Shown here piece by piece: positions 37,017 to 46,820 of a DNA stretch of 64,000 nucleotides (its first letter is position 1; every line of letters begins with the position of its first letter). The translations under genes and the position numbers were made by a program. Under the pieces are notes generated by a model. It did not search any database. It was not told the origin of the DNA and saw only the letters and a list, made by a program, of their open reading frames with translations. This stretch comes from Microbacterium sp. SY138 (GTDB taxonomy: Bacteria; Actinomycetota; Actinomycetes; Actinomycetales; Microbacteriaceae): positions 2,046,001 through 2,110,000 of the forward strand of contig NZ_CP155793.1 of the NCBI RefSeq assembly GCF_039729145.1, given 5' to 3'.

Positions 37017-38735
37017 TCAGCCGGTGGTCGCTCCCTCGGCGGCGGACCGCACGAGGCGCGAGTACTTGGCAAGAACGCCTCGGGTGTAGCGCGGGGGAAG
37101 CGGCTCCCAGCCAGAACGGCGGGAGGCGAGCTCTGCCTCGTCGACGAGTAGATCGAGAGAGCGAGCTGCGATATCGACCCGTATCAGATCACCATCGCGC
37201 ACGAAGGCGATAGGACCTGCGTCCACCGCTTCGGGTGCTATGTGGCCGATGCACAGGCCGGTTGTGCCGCCTGAGAATCGTCCGTCAGTCAAGAGTAGTA
37301 CATCTTTTCCGAGCCCCGCGCCCTTGATGGCCGCAGTGATGGCGAGCATCTCGCGCATGCCCGGTCCGCCCTTGGGGCCCTCGTAGCGGATCACGATGAC
37401 GGTGCCGGGCTCGATCTCCCCCTCGGCGACCGCGTCCATGGCGGCGCGCTCGCGCTCGAACACGCGTGCAGGGCCCTCGAACACGGCGGCGTCGAAGCCG
37501 GCGGTCTTGACGACAGCGCCCTCGGGGGCGAGGGAGCCGTGCAGGATCGTGAGGCCGCCGGTCGCGTGGATCGGGTTGTCGAAGGTGTGGATGACCTCGC
37601 CGTCGATCGGCTGCGGGTCGAGGTCGGCGAGGTTCTCGGCGAGCGTCTTGCCCGTGACGGTGAGCGCGTCGCCGTGCAGCAGGCCCTCGTCGAGCATCGC
37701 CTTCATGATCACGGGGATGCCGCCGTGACGATCGACGTCGTTCATCACGTACTTGCCGAAGGGCTTCATGTCGGCGACGTGCGGGACCTTGTCGCCGATG
37801 CGGTTGAAGTCGTGCAGGCTCAGCTCGACGTCGGCCTCACGGGCGATCGCGAGCAGGTGCAGGACGACGTTCGTGGAACCACCGAGGGCCATCGCGAGGG
37901 CGATCGCGTTCTCGAACGCCTCCTTGGTGAGGATGTCGCGCGTCGTGATGCCCTGACGGAGCAGGTTCACCACGGCCTCGCCCGAGCGGTGGGCGTAGTA
38001 GTCGCGACGACGATCCGCTGCGGGCGGAGCCGCCGAGCCCGGAAGGCTGAGGCCGAGGGCCTCCGCGACCGACGCCATGGTGTTGGCGGTGTACATGCCA
38101 CCGCAGGCACCCTCGCCGGGAGCGATGGCGCACTCGATGCGCTTGAGGTCCTCCTCGCTCATGAGACCGGCACGGCAGGCACCGACCGCCTCGAACGAGT
38201 CGATGATCGTGACGTCCTTCTCGGTGCCGTCAGAGAGCTTGACCCAGCCGGGAGCGATGGACCCGGCGTACAGGAACACGCTCGACAGGTCGAGGCGCGC
38301 GCTGGCCATGAGCATTCCGGGGATCGACTTGTCGCAGCCGGCGAGGAGCACGGAACCGTCGAGGCGCTCGGCCATCATGACGGTCTCGACGGAGTCGGCG
38401 ATGACCTCGCGCGACACGAGCGAGAAGTGCATCCCCTCGTGGCCCATCGAGATGCCGTCCGAGACGGAGATCGTGCCGAACTGCAGCGGGTAGCCGCCGC
38501 CGGAGTGCACGCCTTCCTTGGCCCCCTGAGCGAGACGGTCGAGACTCAGGTTGCAGGGAGTGATCTCATTCCAGCTCGACGCGATGCCGATCTGCGGCTT
38601 GTCCCAGTCGGCGTCTCCCATGCCGACGGCACGGAGCATGCCTCGGGAGGTCGTGGCCTCGATGCCGTCGGTGACGACGCGGCTGCGGGGCTTGATGTCG
38701 ATGGGCGCGCTGTGAGAGGGATCATGCGAGGACAT
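37017..38735 (-). CDS. ilvD: Dihydroxy-acid dehydratase
   Basis: 572 residues. IlvD/Edd signatures [18 protein letters not shown] and [33 protein letters not shown] hold the Fe-S ligand cysteines. It dehydrates dihydroxy acids to 2-keto acids for Val, Ile and Leu. The ATG has no ribosome site, but TAGACT ends 6 nt before it, so it is probably leaderless. The TAG of that box is also the stop codon of otsB, showing that the ilv promoter lies at the very end of the trehalose genes. Confidence 0.97.
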   Translation of the reverse strand: MSSHDPSHSAPIDIKPRSRVVTDGIEATTSRGMLRAVGMGDADWDKPQIGIASSWNEITPCNLSLDRLAQGAKEGVHSGGGYPLQFGTISVSDGISMGHEGMHFSLVSREVIADSVETVMMAERLDGSVLLAGCDKSIPGMLMASARLDLSSVFLYAGSIAPGWVKLSDGTEKDVTIIDSFEAVGACRAGLMSEEDLKRIECAIAPGEGACGGMYTANTMASVAEALGLSLPGSAAPPAADRRRDYYAHRSGEAVVNLLRQGITTRDILTKEAFENAIALAMALGGSTNVVLHLLAIAREADVELSLHDFNRIGDKVPHVADMKPFGKYVMNDVDRHGGIPVIMKAMLDEGLLHGDALTVTGKTLAENLADLDPQPIDGEVIHTFDNPIHATGGLTILHGSLAPEGAVVKTAGFDAAVFEGPARVFERERAAMDAVAEGEIEPGTVIVIRYEGPKGGPGMREMLAITAAIKGAGLGKDVLLLTDGRFSGGTTGLCIGHIAPEAVDAGPIAFVRDGDLIRVDIAARSLDLLVDEAELASRRSGWEPLPPRYTRGVLAKYSRLVRSAAEGATTG

Positions 38736-38741
38736 GACGGA

Positions 38742-38747
38742 AGTCTA
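38742..38747 (-). promoter_or_regulatory. -10 box of ilvD, sharing bases with the otsB stop
   Basis: TAGACT on the minus strand, then TCCGTC and the ilvD ATG. Bases 38747-38745 are the TAG stop of otsB. The position 6 nt before a start codon without a Shine-Dalgarno fits leaderless transcription. Confidence 0.5.
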
Positions 38748-39542
38748 TTGCCGACGAGAGGCGCGTTCGTCCGCCAACGCCTCCAGAAGCTCGGCGATCT
38801 GTTGTGGAGTGTCCACACGCAAGGTCGCGACGCTCTCCCCCGGGCCCACGCGCACGCCGAGGTCGCCTTCTCCGAGCACACGCATCGCGTCCTCGTCGGT
38901 CACATCGTCGCCGGCGAACAGGATCCCCGTGGCATCGAAGCGATCGCGGAGCGCGGCCATCGCGGCGTCCTTGCCCTCGGTGCGCGAGGAGAATTCGAGA
39001 ACCCGGTGCCCGGAGCGCCGCCGCCAGTGCGGGAATCGCTCGGCGACGAGCGCGTCGATCTCGGCGAAGACGCGTTGCTCGGTCTCCCGGTCCGCACGGC
39101 GGGTGTGCACGCCCATGCCGAAGGTCTTGGGCTCGAACTCCGCACCCTCGTACCGTTCGATGATCGGCTTCGCCGCAGCCCAGAGCTCTTCCCGAGCCCC
39201 TTCTTCCGTCTCCTCGCCTGGTGCGTCCACGTCGCCCTCGCCGGGGAACCAGTACTGGGCGCCGTGTGAGCCGGCCAGCGCGATCGCGGAGTCGTCCGTG
39301 TGCTCGGTGATCACGCGGAGGTCGTGCATGCTGCGACCGGAGACGTAGGCGACGACCGTGTCCGGCAGAGCGGCGAGGCGTTCGACCTGAACCGCCACCT
39401 CGGGAAGCGCCCGTGCCGCCATCGGGTCTGCGACCAGAGGAGAAGCCGTGCCGTCGAAGTCGAGGGCGACCACCAACCGCGGTGTGGCAGCCAGAGCCTG
39501 CAGGTCGTCGTCAGCGGTTCCGGGGGTCCAGGGACGCGTCAC
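38745..39542 (-). CDS. otsB: Trehalose-6-phosphate phosphatase
   Basis: 265 residues from the GTG at 39542, chosen because GGAG stands 5 nt upstream; a frame back to 39593 is open. HAD motifs: DFDGTASPL (I), SGR (II region), FAGDDVTDEDAM (IV). Cap features GMGVHTRRADRETEQRV match OtsB. It removes phosphate from trehalose-6-phosphate made by OtsA, 78 nt upstream. Trehalose is a stress protectant and a cell-wall lipid precursor in some actinobacteria. Confidence 0.94.
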   Translation of the reverse strand: MTRPWTPGTADDDLQALAATPRLVVALDFDGTASPLVADPMAARALPEVAVQVERLAALPDTVVAYVSGRSMHDLRVITEHTDDSAIALAGSHGAQYWFPGEGDVDAPGEETEEGAREELWAAAKPIIERYEGAEFEPKTFGMGVHTRRADRETEQRVFAEIDALVAERFPHWRRRSGHRVLEFSSRTEGKDAAMAALRDRFDATGILFAGDDVTDEDAMRVLGEGDLGVRVGPGESVATLRVDTPQQIAELLEALADERASRRQ

Positions 39543-39620
39543 GGATTCTCCAATCACAGGGGTGGTTCTCGGCGGCTCCGGCGTGAGCCGCACGCTCAGT
39601 ATCTCGGTCGTGGAGGAACG

Positions 39621-41027
39621 TCAGCGACCACGGACCTCGGAGAGCGCCGCCAGGAACGACGACGACCACGCGTCGACGTCGTTGTCCAGCACCCGACGTC
39701 GAAGCGACCGCATACGCCGCCCCTGCTCCGCCGGAGGCATCTCCACGGCCGTCATGATCGCATCCTTGAGACCCTCGATGTCGTGCGGGTTCACCCGGAC
39801 CGCCTGCCGCAGCTCATCCGCGGCGCCGGTGAACTCGCTGAGCACCAGCACTCCGCGGTCGTCGACGCGGGTCGCGACATACTCCTTGGCGACGAGGTTC
39901 ATGCCGTCCCGCAGGGCCGTCACCAGCATCACATCTGCGGCGAGGTACAGCGCGACCATCTCTTCGCGCGGATAGCCCTGGTGAAGATATCGGATCGCGG
40001 AATGGCCCATCGTGTCGGTATCGCCGTTGATGCGGCTGACCGCGAGCTCGATCTCGTCGCGCAGGTGCACGTACGCATCCACACGCTCCCGGCTGGGACT
40101 GGCGACCTGCACGAGCGTCACGTCTTCGACTTTGAGGCGTCCCTCGGCCAGCAACTCGCCGTATGCCTTGATGCGGTGACGGATGCCCTTGGTGTAGTCG
40201 AGCCGGTCGACACCGAGCAGGATGCGCTTGGGGTTTCCGAGGCTCGCGCGGATCTCCGCCGCCCTCGCGCGCACATCCTCGCGGGCAGCGAGCTCGAGAT
40301 ACGGGGTGGTGTCGATCGAGATCGGGAATGCCCGCGCCATCGCCGTTCGGGTGCCCTCTCCCTCGGGGACGGAGACATGGGGGCCCTTGACCTCGTAGCG
40401 CAGCCGCCGGCGTACGGCGGTCAGGAAGTAGGTGGCGTCCTGCGCGCGCTGGAAACCGATGACGTCGGCGCCGAGCAGCCCGCGCAGCACCTGGTCACGC
40501 CAGGGCAGCTGCGCGTAGAGCCCGTGTGCGGGGAACGGGATGTGATGGAAATACCCGATCGTGACATCCGGGCGCAGTTCGCGCACCATCTGCGGCACGA
40601 GCTGCAGCTGGTAGTCGTGAACCCAGACCGTGCCCTCCGGCGCCGCGGCATCAGCGGCCGCCTCGGCGAACCGTCGATTCACGGTGACGTAGGCATCCCA
40701 CCACTCGCGGTGGTACTGCGGAGGAGCGATCACGTCGTGATAGAGCGGCCAGATCGTGTCGTTCGCGAAGCCCTCGTAGTACTCCGCCACCTCCTGGGCA
40801 CTCAGCGCGACCGGAATCAGATCGATGCCGTCGGCCTCGAAAGGCTCCAGCTCGACGTCGGCCTGACCGGGCCAGCCCACCCAGGCTCCGTGGACACTGC
40901 GCATCATGGGTTCGAGGGCGGCGACGAGTCCGCCCGGAGAGGTGCGCCAGGTCTCCTCACCATCAGGCCCCACCACGCGATCCACGGGCAGGCGGTTGGC
41001 GACGACGACGAAATCTGCTGCGGCCAC
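39621..41027 (-). CDS. otsA: Trehalose-6-phosphate synthase
   Basis: 468 residues, a GT20 glycosyltransferase: FVVVANRLPVDR at the N-terminus, GWPGQ (the GWPG sugar loop), VWVHDYQLQLVPQMVRELRPD, IGYFHHIPFPAHGLY, LLGVDRLDYTKGIRHRIKA and RDGMNLVAKEYVATR all present. It joins UDP- or GDP-glucose to glucose-6-phosphate. GTG start with GGGAGGAG 5 nt upstream. It is followed by otsB in the usual pair. Confidence 0.96.
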   Translation of the reverse strand: MAAADFVVVANRLPVDRVVGPDGEETWRTSPGGLVAALEPMMRSVHGAWVGWPGQADVELEPFEADGIDLIPVALSAQEVAEYYEGFANDTIWPLYHDVIAPPQYHREWWDAYVTVNRRFAEAAADAAAPEGTVWVHDYQLQLVPQMVRELRPDVTIGYFHHIPFPAHGLYAQLPWRDQVLRGLLGADVIGFQRAQDATYFLTAVRRRLRYEVKGPHVSVPEGEGTRTAMARAFPISIDTTPYLELAAREDVRARAAEIRASLGNPKRILLGVDRLDYTKGIRHRIKAYGELLAEGRLKVEDVTLVQVASPSRERVDAYVHLRDEIELAVSRINGDTDTMGHSAIRYLHQGYPREEMVALYLAADVMLVTALRDGMNLVAKEYVATRVDDRGVLVLSEFTGAADELRQAVRVNPHDIEGLKDAIMTAVEMPPAEQGRRMRSLRRRVLDNDVDAWSSSFLAALSEVRGR

Positions 41028-41090
41028 GAGGGCTCCTCCCGGGGGTTTCCTCCAGGCTATCGAGGAACGCGGATTTCCGCGGATCGTCGC

Positions 41091-42347
41091 TCAGGCCTTG
41101 ACGAGAGCCTCCCGGCGCCCCACACCAGTCAGGAACCAGTTGGCCAGGCCCGCCGCGAAGGCGATGAACGCCGCGATCATCGGCAAGAGAAGCGCCGCAG
41201 GAGTGCCGACGTTCTCTGCGATCTCACCGGCGAACGCGGCTCCGATCGACTGACCGACGACCACACCGGATCCCAACATGGTCATGACGGTGGCCGAGCG
41301 TCCGCGCGGACTGCGGGCGGCGCCGAAGCTGTACTGCGTGACGAGGGTGGGTCCGATGCCGATTCCCATGATCGCGAGCGCCAGCATCATCGTGCCCGGT
41401 GTGTCGACGAATCCGAGCAGAAGGGTGCCCGCCAGCAGGATGCCGGAGAAGACGAGCCATCGGGCCCGCATCGAGAAGGCGGCGGGAAGCCAGGCGACGC
41501 CGAGCGCGAGGATGGCGGAACCGACGCCCATGACCCCGTAGAGGAGCCCGGCCTGCTCCGGCGCGCCGCGATCGGCCATGAACGACGTCAGCGAGGTGAG
41601 CATCGTGCCGAAGAAGATCCCGACTCCGAGGATGCCGAGGACGACGATCAGCAATTGCGGGCGGAACAGCTCGGAGACGGCGGACGGCGCCCTGCCGTCG
41701 GCGTCGCGGTCCTGCGACACGTGTCGACCGCTGGGGTGCAAAGCGAAGGCACCGACGAAGACCACCGTGAGCACGGCCGCGCCGACCAGAGGCGCCCACG
41801 GCGCGATGGCCGACGCGAGGATACCGACCAGGAAGGGACCGAAGACGAACACGGTCTCGTCGGCCGCGGACTCGTAGGCCATCGTGCCCGACACCGTCTT
41901 GGCGCGGCGAGCCACGGCCATCCGTTCGTTGATGATCGTCACCAGCCGCGAGCGCGAGAGCGGTGCGACCTGCGGGGCGGTGGCTCCGATGCCCACTGCG
42001 GCCAGCAGCACGAAGCCGTCTGCCGCGGTGCCATAGACCACGAACGTGAAGAGCAGGAGCATGGCGCCGTTGGCGAGGGCGAGCACCATCAGGACGACGC
42101 GCTGACCGAAGCGGTCTGCGGCGGCGCCGAGAAGAGGCCCGAAGCAGGCCGTGCCGAGGCCGACGGCTGCGGAGGTGAGCCCGCCCAGGGACAGGGAACC
42201 GCGGGCGGACACGACCACGGTCAGGACGCCGACCACCATCATGGCGAACGGCAACCGCGCGATGAAGGCGATCAGGAAGTAGGGCAGACCGGCGAGACGC
42301 AGAAGGCTCGGCTCGGTGAGTGGTGGGATTGCTGTGGCGCGTGTCAT
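41091..42347 (-). CDS. MFS transporter
   Basis: 418 residues with about 12 hydrophobic segments (LAGLPYFLIAFIARLPFAMMVVGVLTVV first) and a motif-A-like loop LGAAADRFGQRVVLMVLALANG between helices 2 and 3. The second half contains LLIVVLGILGVGIFFGTMLTSLTSFMADRG. It resembles the YfmO/CmlA-type exporters often found as single genes in actinobacteria. It is divergent from the aminotransferase gene and lies upstream of otsA on the same strand, 63 nt away. No substrate can be given. Confidence 0.85.
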   Translation of the reverse strand: MTRATAIPPLTEPSLLRLAGLPYFLIAFIARLPFAMMVVGVLTVVVSARGSLSLGGLTSAAVGLGTACFGPLLGAAADRFGQRVVLMVLALANGAMLLLFTFVVYGTAADGFVLLAAVGIGATAPQVAPLSRSRLVTIINERMAVARRAKTVSGTMAYESAADETVFVFGPFLVGILASAIAPWAPLVGAAVLTVVFVGAFALHPSGRHVSQDRDADGRAPSAVSELFRPQLLIVVLGILGVGIFFGTMLTSLTSFMADRGAPEQAGLLYGVMGVGSAILALGVAWLPAAFSMRARWLVFSGILLAGTLLLGFVDTPGTMMLALAIMGIGIGPTLVTQYSFGAARSPRGRSATVMTMLGSGVVVGQSIGAAFAGEIAENVGTPAALLLPMIAAFIAFAAGLANWFLTGVGRREALVKA

Positions 42348-42556
42348 GGCTCTCGCGCGTCGAGGACGCGATGTCGGGTGCCGCCGCTGTCCGTCGGAAT
42401 GCCGACGGCCGGTAGATACACGGGGTGCGGCCGCGGGCGAGCCGCGACCAGGCCATGATAGCGGGTCGGCCCGGGGAACAGCAGGGAAGCCGGCGCCTCG
42501 GGACGGGTCTAGTCTGGGCGACACCCGCCGAACGACAAGCGCAAGAGGAGTCCCCG

Positions 42557-43762
42557 TTGCCCACTGCCCCGCAGCCCGCCGCGCCGATCCTCTCCCTCCC
42601 GTCGCGTTCACAGCGTGCCGGCAGTGCCAAGACCTCGCCGGTCCGCGACCTGCTGGCCCTCACCGCGCGCCCCGAGGTCATCTCGTTCGCCGGCGGGCTC
42701 CCCGCGCCCGAGCTCGTCGACGTCGAGGGCATCCGCGCCGCGTTCGATGCCGTGCTCGACTCCCCGGGGGTGCTCCAGTACTCCACGTCCGAGGGAGACC
42801 CGGGACTGCGGGACGCGGTCGCCAGACGCTATTCGTCCGACGGGCTACCCACCGCGGCATCCGACCTCATCGTCACGACGGGGTCGCAGCAGGGGCTGGG
42901 GCTCATCTCGACGACGCTCGTCGATCCCGGCGACACGATTCTGGTTGAGGAGCCCTGCTACCTCGCAGCGCTCCAGACGTTCGCGCTGGCCGGTGCCCGC
43001 GTCGTCGGTGTCCCCTACGTCGGCGATGACCTCGACCTCGACGCACTGGACCGCCTCGCCGCGCACCATGGACCGAAGTTCTTCTACACCGTGCCCACGT
43101 TTCAGAATCCGACCGGACGCACGCACGATGTCGAAGCACGCCGCACGATCGCCGCGATCGCGCAGCGCCGAGGCTTCCGGATCGTCGAGGACGAGCCGTA
43201 CCGCCAGTTGCGGTACTCGGGGGATGCCCTCCCCTCGCTCGCCGCGTTCGCCCCCGGACATGTCATCAGCCTCGGCAGCTTCTCCAAGGTGATCGCACCC
43301 GGCCTGCGCATCGGCTGGATCCGCACCACGGCCGACATCCGCTCGTCGATCACGATCGCCAAACAGGCGGCCGACCTGCACACCTCCACGGTCGACCAGG
43401 CAGCGGCCGCCCACTACCTCGCTTCGGGTCGCGGCGAGCTCGCGCTCTCGCGCATCCGCGAAGCGTATGCCGCTCGTCGCGACGCGATGCTGGAGATGCT
43501 TCCCTCCGCGCTCCCGGACGGAAGCAGCTGGAACCGACCCGACGGTGGCATGTTCGTCTGGGTTCGACTCCCCGAGGGACGGGACGCCGCATCGGCGCTT
43601 CCCGCAGCGCTCGCCCACGACGTCGCTTTCGTACCGGGCACGTCGTTCTTCTCCGGTATCCCCGACGAACGCACCCTCCGCCTGTCCTTCACCACCTACT
43701 CCCCTGCCAGGATCAGGGAGGGCTTGTCAAGGCTCGGTGCGACCTGGGGTACGGGAAGGTAG
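42557..43762 (+). CDS. Class I/II PLP-dependent aminotransferase (2-aminoadipate aminotransferase type)
   Basis: 401 residues from a TTG, supported by AGAGGAG 6 nt upstream; no ATG or GTG fits. Fold-type I features: VISFAGGLPAPELV, TTGSQQGLGLISTTLVDPGDTILVEEPCY, TVPTFQNPTGRT, IVEDEPYRQLRYSG and the PLP lysine in LGSFSKVIAPGLRIGWI. Relatives act on 2-aminoadipate, aromatic or branched amino acids. Its TAG stop forms the first half of a -10 box for the next gene. TAGTCT at 42509 is a plausible promoter element. Confidence 0.9.
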   Translation: MPTAPQPAAPILSLPSRSQRAGSAKTSPVRDLLALTARPEVISFAGGLPAPELVDVEGIRAAFDAVLDSPGVLQYSTSEGDPGLRDAVARRYSSDGLPTAASDLIVTTGSQQGLGLISTTLVDPGDTILVEEPCYLAALQTFALAGARVVGVPYVGDDLDLDALDRLAAHHGPKFFYTVPTFQNPTGRTHDVEARRTIAAIAQRRGFRIVEDEPYRQLRYSGDALPSLAAFAPGHVISLGSFSKVIAPGLRIGWIRTTADIRSSITIAKQAADLHTSTVDQAAAAHYLASGRGELALSRIREAYAARRDAMLEMLPSALPDGSSWNRPDGGMFVWVRLPEGRDAASALPAALAHDVAFVPGTSFFSGIPDERTLRLSFTTYSPARIREGLSRLGATWGTGR

Positions 43763-43765
43763 CGT
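43760..43765 (+). promoter_or_regulatory. Putative -10 box sharing the aminotransferase stop codon
   Basis: TAGCGT begins with the TAG stop of the aminotransferase and ends 6 nt before the ATG of the small membrane protein. The intervening GGGGGC might instead serve as a ribosome site. Confidence 0.4.
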
Positions 43766-43771
43766 GGGGGC

Positions 43772-44071
43772 ATGCGCTACCTCTTCAGCACTGGACTTGT
43801 CGCTGCGATCTCTGCCGGGGTCTCCCTGCTGCGCGGCACGCGCGAGCAGCCGATCACCTGGCGCGCCGTCCTGTCGTGGGTGAGCTGGGGAATCACGATG
43901 GCACTCGCGGTCGGCGCCGTCGTCGACATGAACCGTGAACGCCGCGGCGTCCTGGTCGACGCCGACTCGCCCCAGTCGGTCAAGAAGGCGAAGAAGGCCC
44001 AGCGACTGCAGTTCCGGTCGCAGAAGGCTCTCGCCGACACGCAGGACCACGCGAAGGACGCTCGCCCCTGA
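43772..44071 (+). CDS. Small membrane protein of unknown function
   Basis: 99 residues: two hydrophobic segments (about 3-18, LFSTGLVAAISAGVSLL, and 28-52, AVLSWVSWGITMALAVGAVVDM) and a basic cytoplasmic tail (SVKKAKKAQRLQFRSQKALAD). No family recognised. It is convergent with the thiolase gene and may be read from its own promoter or together with the aminotransferase. Confidence 0.7.
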   Translation: MRYLFSTGLVAAISAGVSLLRGTREQPITWRAVLSWVSWGITMALAVGAVVDMNRERRGVLVDADSPQSVKKAKKAQRLQFRSQKALADTQDHAKDARP

Positions 44072-44095
44072 CGTCCTCCCCGCCCGAGACTCTTG

Positions 44096-45280
44096 TCACC
44101 GGGTGAGGATGAGGGCTTCTCCCTGACCGCCACCGCCACAGAGGCCGACGGCGGCCGTACCACCACCTCGACGAGCGAGCTCGTGTGCGACATGCACCAC
44201 GAGCCGGTTCCCCGATGCGCCGATCGGGTGGCCGATGGCGATGCCGCCGCCATGGATGTTCACGACGCCCTCGTCCAGGCCGAGCTCCTCCTGCGAACGG
44301 GCGACGACAGCGCCGAAGGCCTCGTTGATCTCCACCAGGTCGAGATCGGCGGGCGCGATGCCCTGCTTCTCGCACGCACGTTCGATGGCACGCGCCGGCT
44401 GCGCCTGCAGCGAGTTGTCGGGACCGGCGGTCTGCCCGCTCGCTCCGACGGTCACGAGCACGGGCCATCCCTTGGCGTCCGCAGTCCGTCGTGTCGTCAC
44501 CACCACAGCCGAGGCACCGTCGGAGATCGGTGACGAGTTCCCCGCCGTGATCGAACCTCCCTCTGCGAACGCGGCACGCAGTCCCGCGAGGGTCTCGACG
44601 GTGGTGTCCGGACGCACGCCCTCGTCCCTCGTCACGCGCACGGGCTCTCCCCGACGCTGCGGCACGTCGACGGCGACGATCTCCTCGTCGAAGAGACCTG
44701 CCTCCTGCGCTGCCGTCGCGCGCTGATGCGACAGCGCGGCCACCCGGTCCTGCGCTTCACGGGTCAGCCCGAAGCGCGCGTTGTGCCGCTCGGTGGACGC
44801 GCCCATGCTCTCCCGGTCATACGCATCCGTGAGGCCGTCGTATGCCATGTGGTCGAGAACCTCGACGCTGCCGTACGCCCAGCCGTCGCGCGATCCCATG
44901 AGCAGATGGGGCGCGCGCGTCATCGATTCCATCCCGGCGGCGACGACCACATCGGCGTCGCCGGTGCGGATCATCCGCGCCGCGTCGATGATGGCGGTCA
45001 AACCGGACAGGCACACCTTATTCACGGAGTGCGCGGGAACGTCCCACCCGATCCCTGCGCCGATGGCCGCCTGACGCGCCGCGTTCTGCCCCGACCCCGC
45101 GGCGAGCACCTGGCCGACGATGACCGCGTCGACGTCAGCCGGATCGATCGAGCCCTGCTCCAGCGCACCTCGGATGGCGAAGGAGCCGAGCTGAGGTGCG
45201 GTGAACGCGGCGAGCTGCCCCTTGAGGCGACCCTGAGGCGTGCGGGCGGCGGCGACGATGACGACATCGTTCTCAGTCAT
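44096..45280 (-). CDS. Acetyl-CoA acetyltransferase (thiolase)
   Basis: 394 residues. Catalytic cysteine in [11 protein letters not shown] (about residue 90), His in [17 protein letters not shown] and the second Cys in [14 protein letters not shown]. The N-terminus [17 protein letters not shown] fits AtoB/PhaA-type biosynthetic or degradative acetyl-CoA thiolases better than PcaF. It overlaps the CoA-transferase beta gene by 8 nt and would cleave the acetoacetyl-CoA formed by it into two acetyl-CoA. Related substrates such as 3-oxoadipyl-CoA are possible. Confidence 0.92.
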   Translation of the reverse strand: MTENDVVIVAAARTPQGRLKGQLAAFTAPQLGSFAIRGALEQGSIDPADVDAVIVGQVLAAGSGQNAARQAAIGAGIGWDVPAHSVNKVCLSGLTAIIDAARMIRTGDADVVVAAGMESMTRAPHLLMGSRDGWAYGSVEVLDHMAYDGLTDAYDRESMGASTERHNARFGLTREAQDRVAALSHQRATAAQEAGLFDEEIVAVDVPQRRGEPVRVTRDEGVRPDTTVETLAGLRAAFAEGGSITAGNSSPISDGASAVVVTTRRTADAKGWPVLVTVGASGQTAGPDNSLQAQPARAIERACEKQGIAPADLDLVEINEAFGAVVARSQEELGLDEGVVNIHGGGIAIGHPIGASGNRLVVHVAHELARRGGGTAAVGLCGGGGQGEALILTR

Positions 45281-45941
45281 GGTCTGTGGTCCTTCCGGTG
45301 AGGAGAGTGCGGGAGATGGTGAGCGGTGGTTCCGTGGCGGCGATGACCTCGTCGACCGTGACGCCCGGCGCCGTCTCGACGAGCACCAGGCCTTCGGCCG
45401 TCACATCGACCACGGCGAGGTCGGTGATGATCCGATCGACGACACCGCGACCGGTCAACGGCAGCGAGCACTCGTCGACGATCTTCGCGGAGCCGTCCTT
45501 GGCCACGTGCTCCATGAGCACGATGACGCGGCCGGCTCCGTGAACCAGATCCATGGCGCCGCCGGGACCCTTGACCATCTTGCCCGGGATCATCCAGTTC
45601 GCGAGGTCGCCTCTCACGGAGACCTGCATCGCACCAAGGATGGCCGCGTCGATCTTGCCGCCGCGGATCATGCCGAAGCTGGTCGCGGAGTCGAAGAACG
45701 CCGCTCCGGGGAGGGTGGTGACCGTCTCCTTGCCGGCGTTGATGAGGTCTGGGTCGACAGCGTCCTCCCGCGGGTAGGGACCGACGCCCAGGATGCCGTT
45801 CTCCGACTGCAGGACGACCGTGACCCCGGGCGGGACATGGTTGGGTACGAGGGTGGGCAGGCCGATGCCGAGGTTGACGTAGGCGCCGTCCTCCAGCTCG
45901 ATCGCCGCGCGGGCCGCCATCTGCTCACGGGTGAGTGCCAT
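45273..45941 (-). CDS. 3-oxoacid CoA-transferase, subunit B
   Basis: 222 residues with the CoA-transferase beta signature and the catalytic glutamate in [14 protein letters not shown]. The N-terminal region [20 protein letters not shown] is characteristic of ScoB/AtoA. It moves CoA from succinyl-CoA or acetyl-CoA to a 3-oxoacid such as acetoacetate. ATG with AAGGAG 6 nt upstream, one base after the subunit A stop; the heterodimer genes are coupled. Confidence 0.93.
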   Translation of the reverse strand: MALTREQMAARAAIELEDGAYVNLGIGLPTLVPNHVPPGVTVVLQSENGILGVGPYPREDAVDPDLINAGKETVTTLPGAAFFDSATSFGMIRGGKIDAAILGAMQVSVRGDLANWMIPGKMVKGPGGAMDLVHGAGRVIVLMEHVAKDGSAKIVDECSLPLTGRGVVDRIITDLAVVDVTAEGLVLVETAPGVTVDEVIAATEPPLTISRTLLTGRTTDHD

Positions 45942-45942
45942 C

Positions 45943-46716
45943 TCAGGCTCCTTCCACGGCGACGGTCCGCCGCTCGATGCGCTTGGGGATGTCGAGGCCC
46001 ACCTCGACGATCCGGTGCACGAACACGCCGGGGAGGTGGATGTCGTCGGGGTCGAGCTTGCCCGGCTCCACCAGCTGCTCGACCTGCGCGATGCAGATGC
46101 GACCGGCCATCGCGGCGAGCGGATTGAAGTTGCGCGCGGCCTTGTTGAACACGAGGTTTCCGTGTCGGTCGCCGCGTGCCGCGTGCACGAGCGAGAAGTC
46201 GGTGGTGATCGCCTCTTCCAGGACGAACTCCTTCGGCTGCCCGTTCACCGCGAAGACGCGCACGTCCTTCACCGGCGAGGCGGTGGCGATGGTTCCGTCG
46301 GGGTTGTACCGACGCGGCAGCCCGCCTTCGGCGACCTGCGTCCCGACACCCGTCTGGGTATAGAACGCGGCGATCCCCGAGCCGCCGGCCCTGAGCTTCT
46401 CTGCCAGGGTGCCCTGCGGGGTGAGTTCGAGTTCGAGTTCGCCACTCAGGAACTGACGCTCGAACTCCTTGTTCTCCCCCACGTACGACGAGGTCATCTT
46501 GTGGATACGCTGCGCGGCGAGCAGCACTCCGAGTCCCCAGTCATCCACTCCGCAGTTGTTGCTCACCACGCTGAGGCCCTTGGTGCCCTGCGCGAGGAGA
46601 GCCTCGATCAGAGCGATCGGGTTCCCGGACAGGCCGAAACCGCCGACGGCCAGCGACGCTCCGTCCTCGATGTCGGAGACGGCAGCCTCCGCAGACTCCC
46701 ATTGCTTGTCGATCAC
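45943..46716 (-). CDS. 3-oxoacid CoA-transferase, subunit A
   Basis: 257 residues from GTG with AAGGAG 5 nt upstream. It carries the CoA-binding glycine loop [39 protein letters not shown] and [38 protein letters not shown], as in ScoA/AtoD. First gene of the operon A-B-thiolase, divergent from an IclR regulator. The three enzymes convert a 3-ketoacid to acetyl-CoA, either in ketone-body use or at the end of an aromatic pathway; no ring-cleavage genes are in the window. Confidence 0.93.
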   Translation of the reverse strand: MIDKQWESAEAAVSDIEDGASLAVGGFGLSGNPIALIEALLAQGTKGLSVVSNNCGVDDWGLGVLLAAQRIHKMTSSYVGENKEFERQFLSGELELELTPQGTLAEKLRAGGSGIAAFYTQTGVGTQVAEGGLPRRYNPDGTIATASPVKDVRVFAVNGQPKEFVLEEAITTDFSLVHAARGDRHGNLVFNKAARNFNPLAAMAGRICIAQVEQLVEPGKLDPDDIHLPGVFVHRIVEVGLDIPKRIERRTVAVEGA

Positions 46717-46788
46717 GTCGGCTCCTTCGATTCCGTGCTCACCCCAGCATCCGCCGACGAGCCGTCTGCGGGGAAGCCGGATCTTGCG

Positions 46789-46819
46789 ATGTGGCCGAAC
46801 ACGGAGGTAGCGTCCACAT
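46789..46819. promoter_or_regulatory. Inverted repeat, candidate IclR operator
   Basis: ATGTGG (46789-46794) and CCACAT (46814-46819) flank 19 nt directly before the IclR-family ATG, in the divergent region with the CoA-transferase operon. The arms are short, so this is only a candidate. Confidence 0.35.
46808..46813 (+). promoter_or_regulatory. Putative -10 box of the IclR-type regulator
   Basis: TAGCGT ends 7 nt before the ATG at 46821. It lies inside the ATGTGG/CCACAT repeat, so operator binding there would give autorepression. Confidence 0.4.
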
Positions 46820-46820
46820 T

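Noticed and set aside
39300..42458. A 1052-codon plus-strand frame over otsB, otsA and the MFS gene
   Set aside because: It is antisense to three well-identified genes, is rich in Arg/Gly/His without domain pattern and crosses their boundaries.
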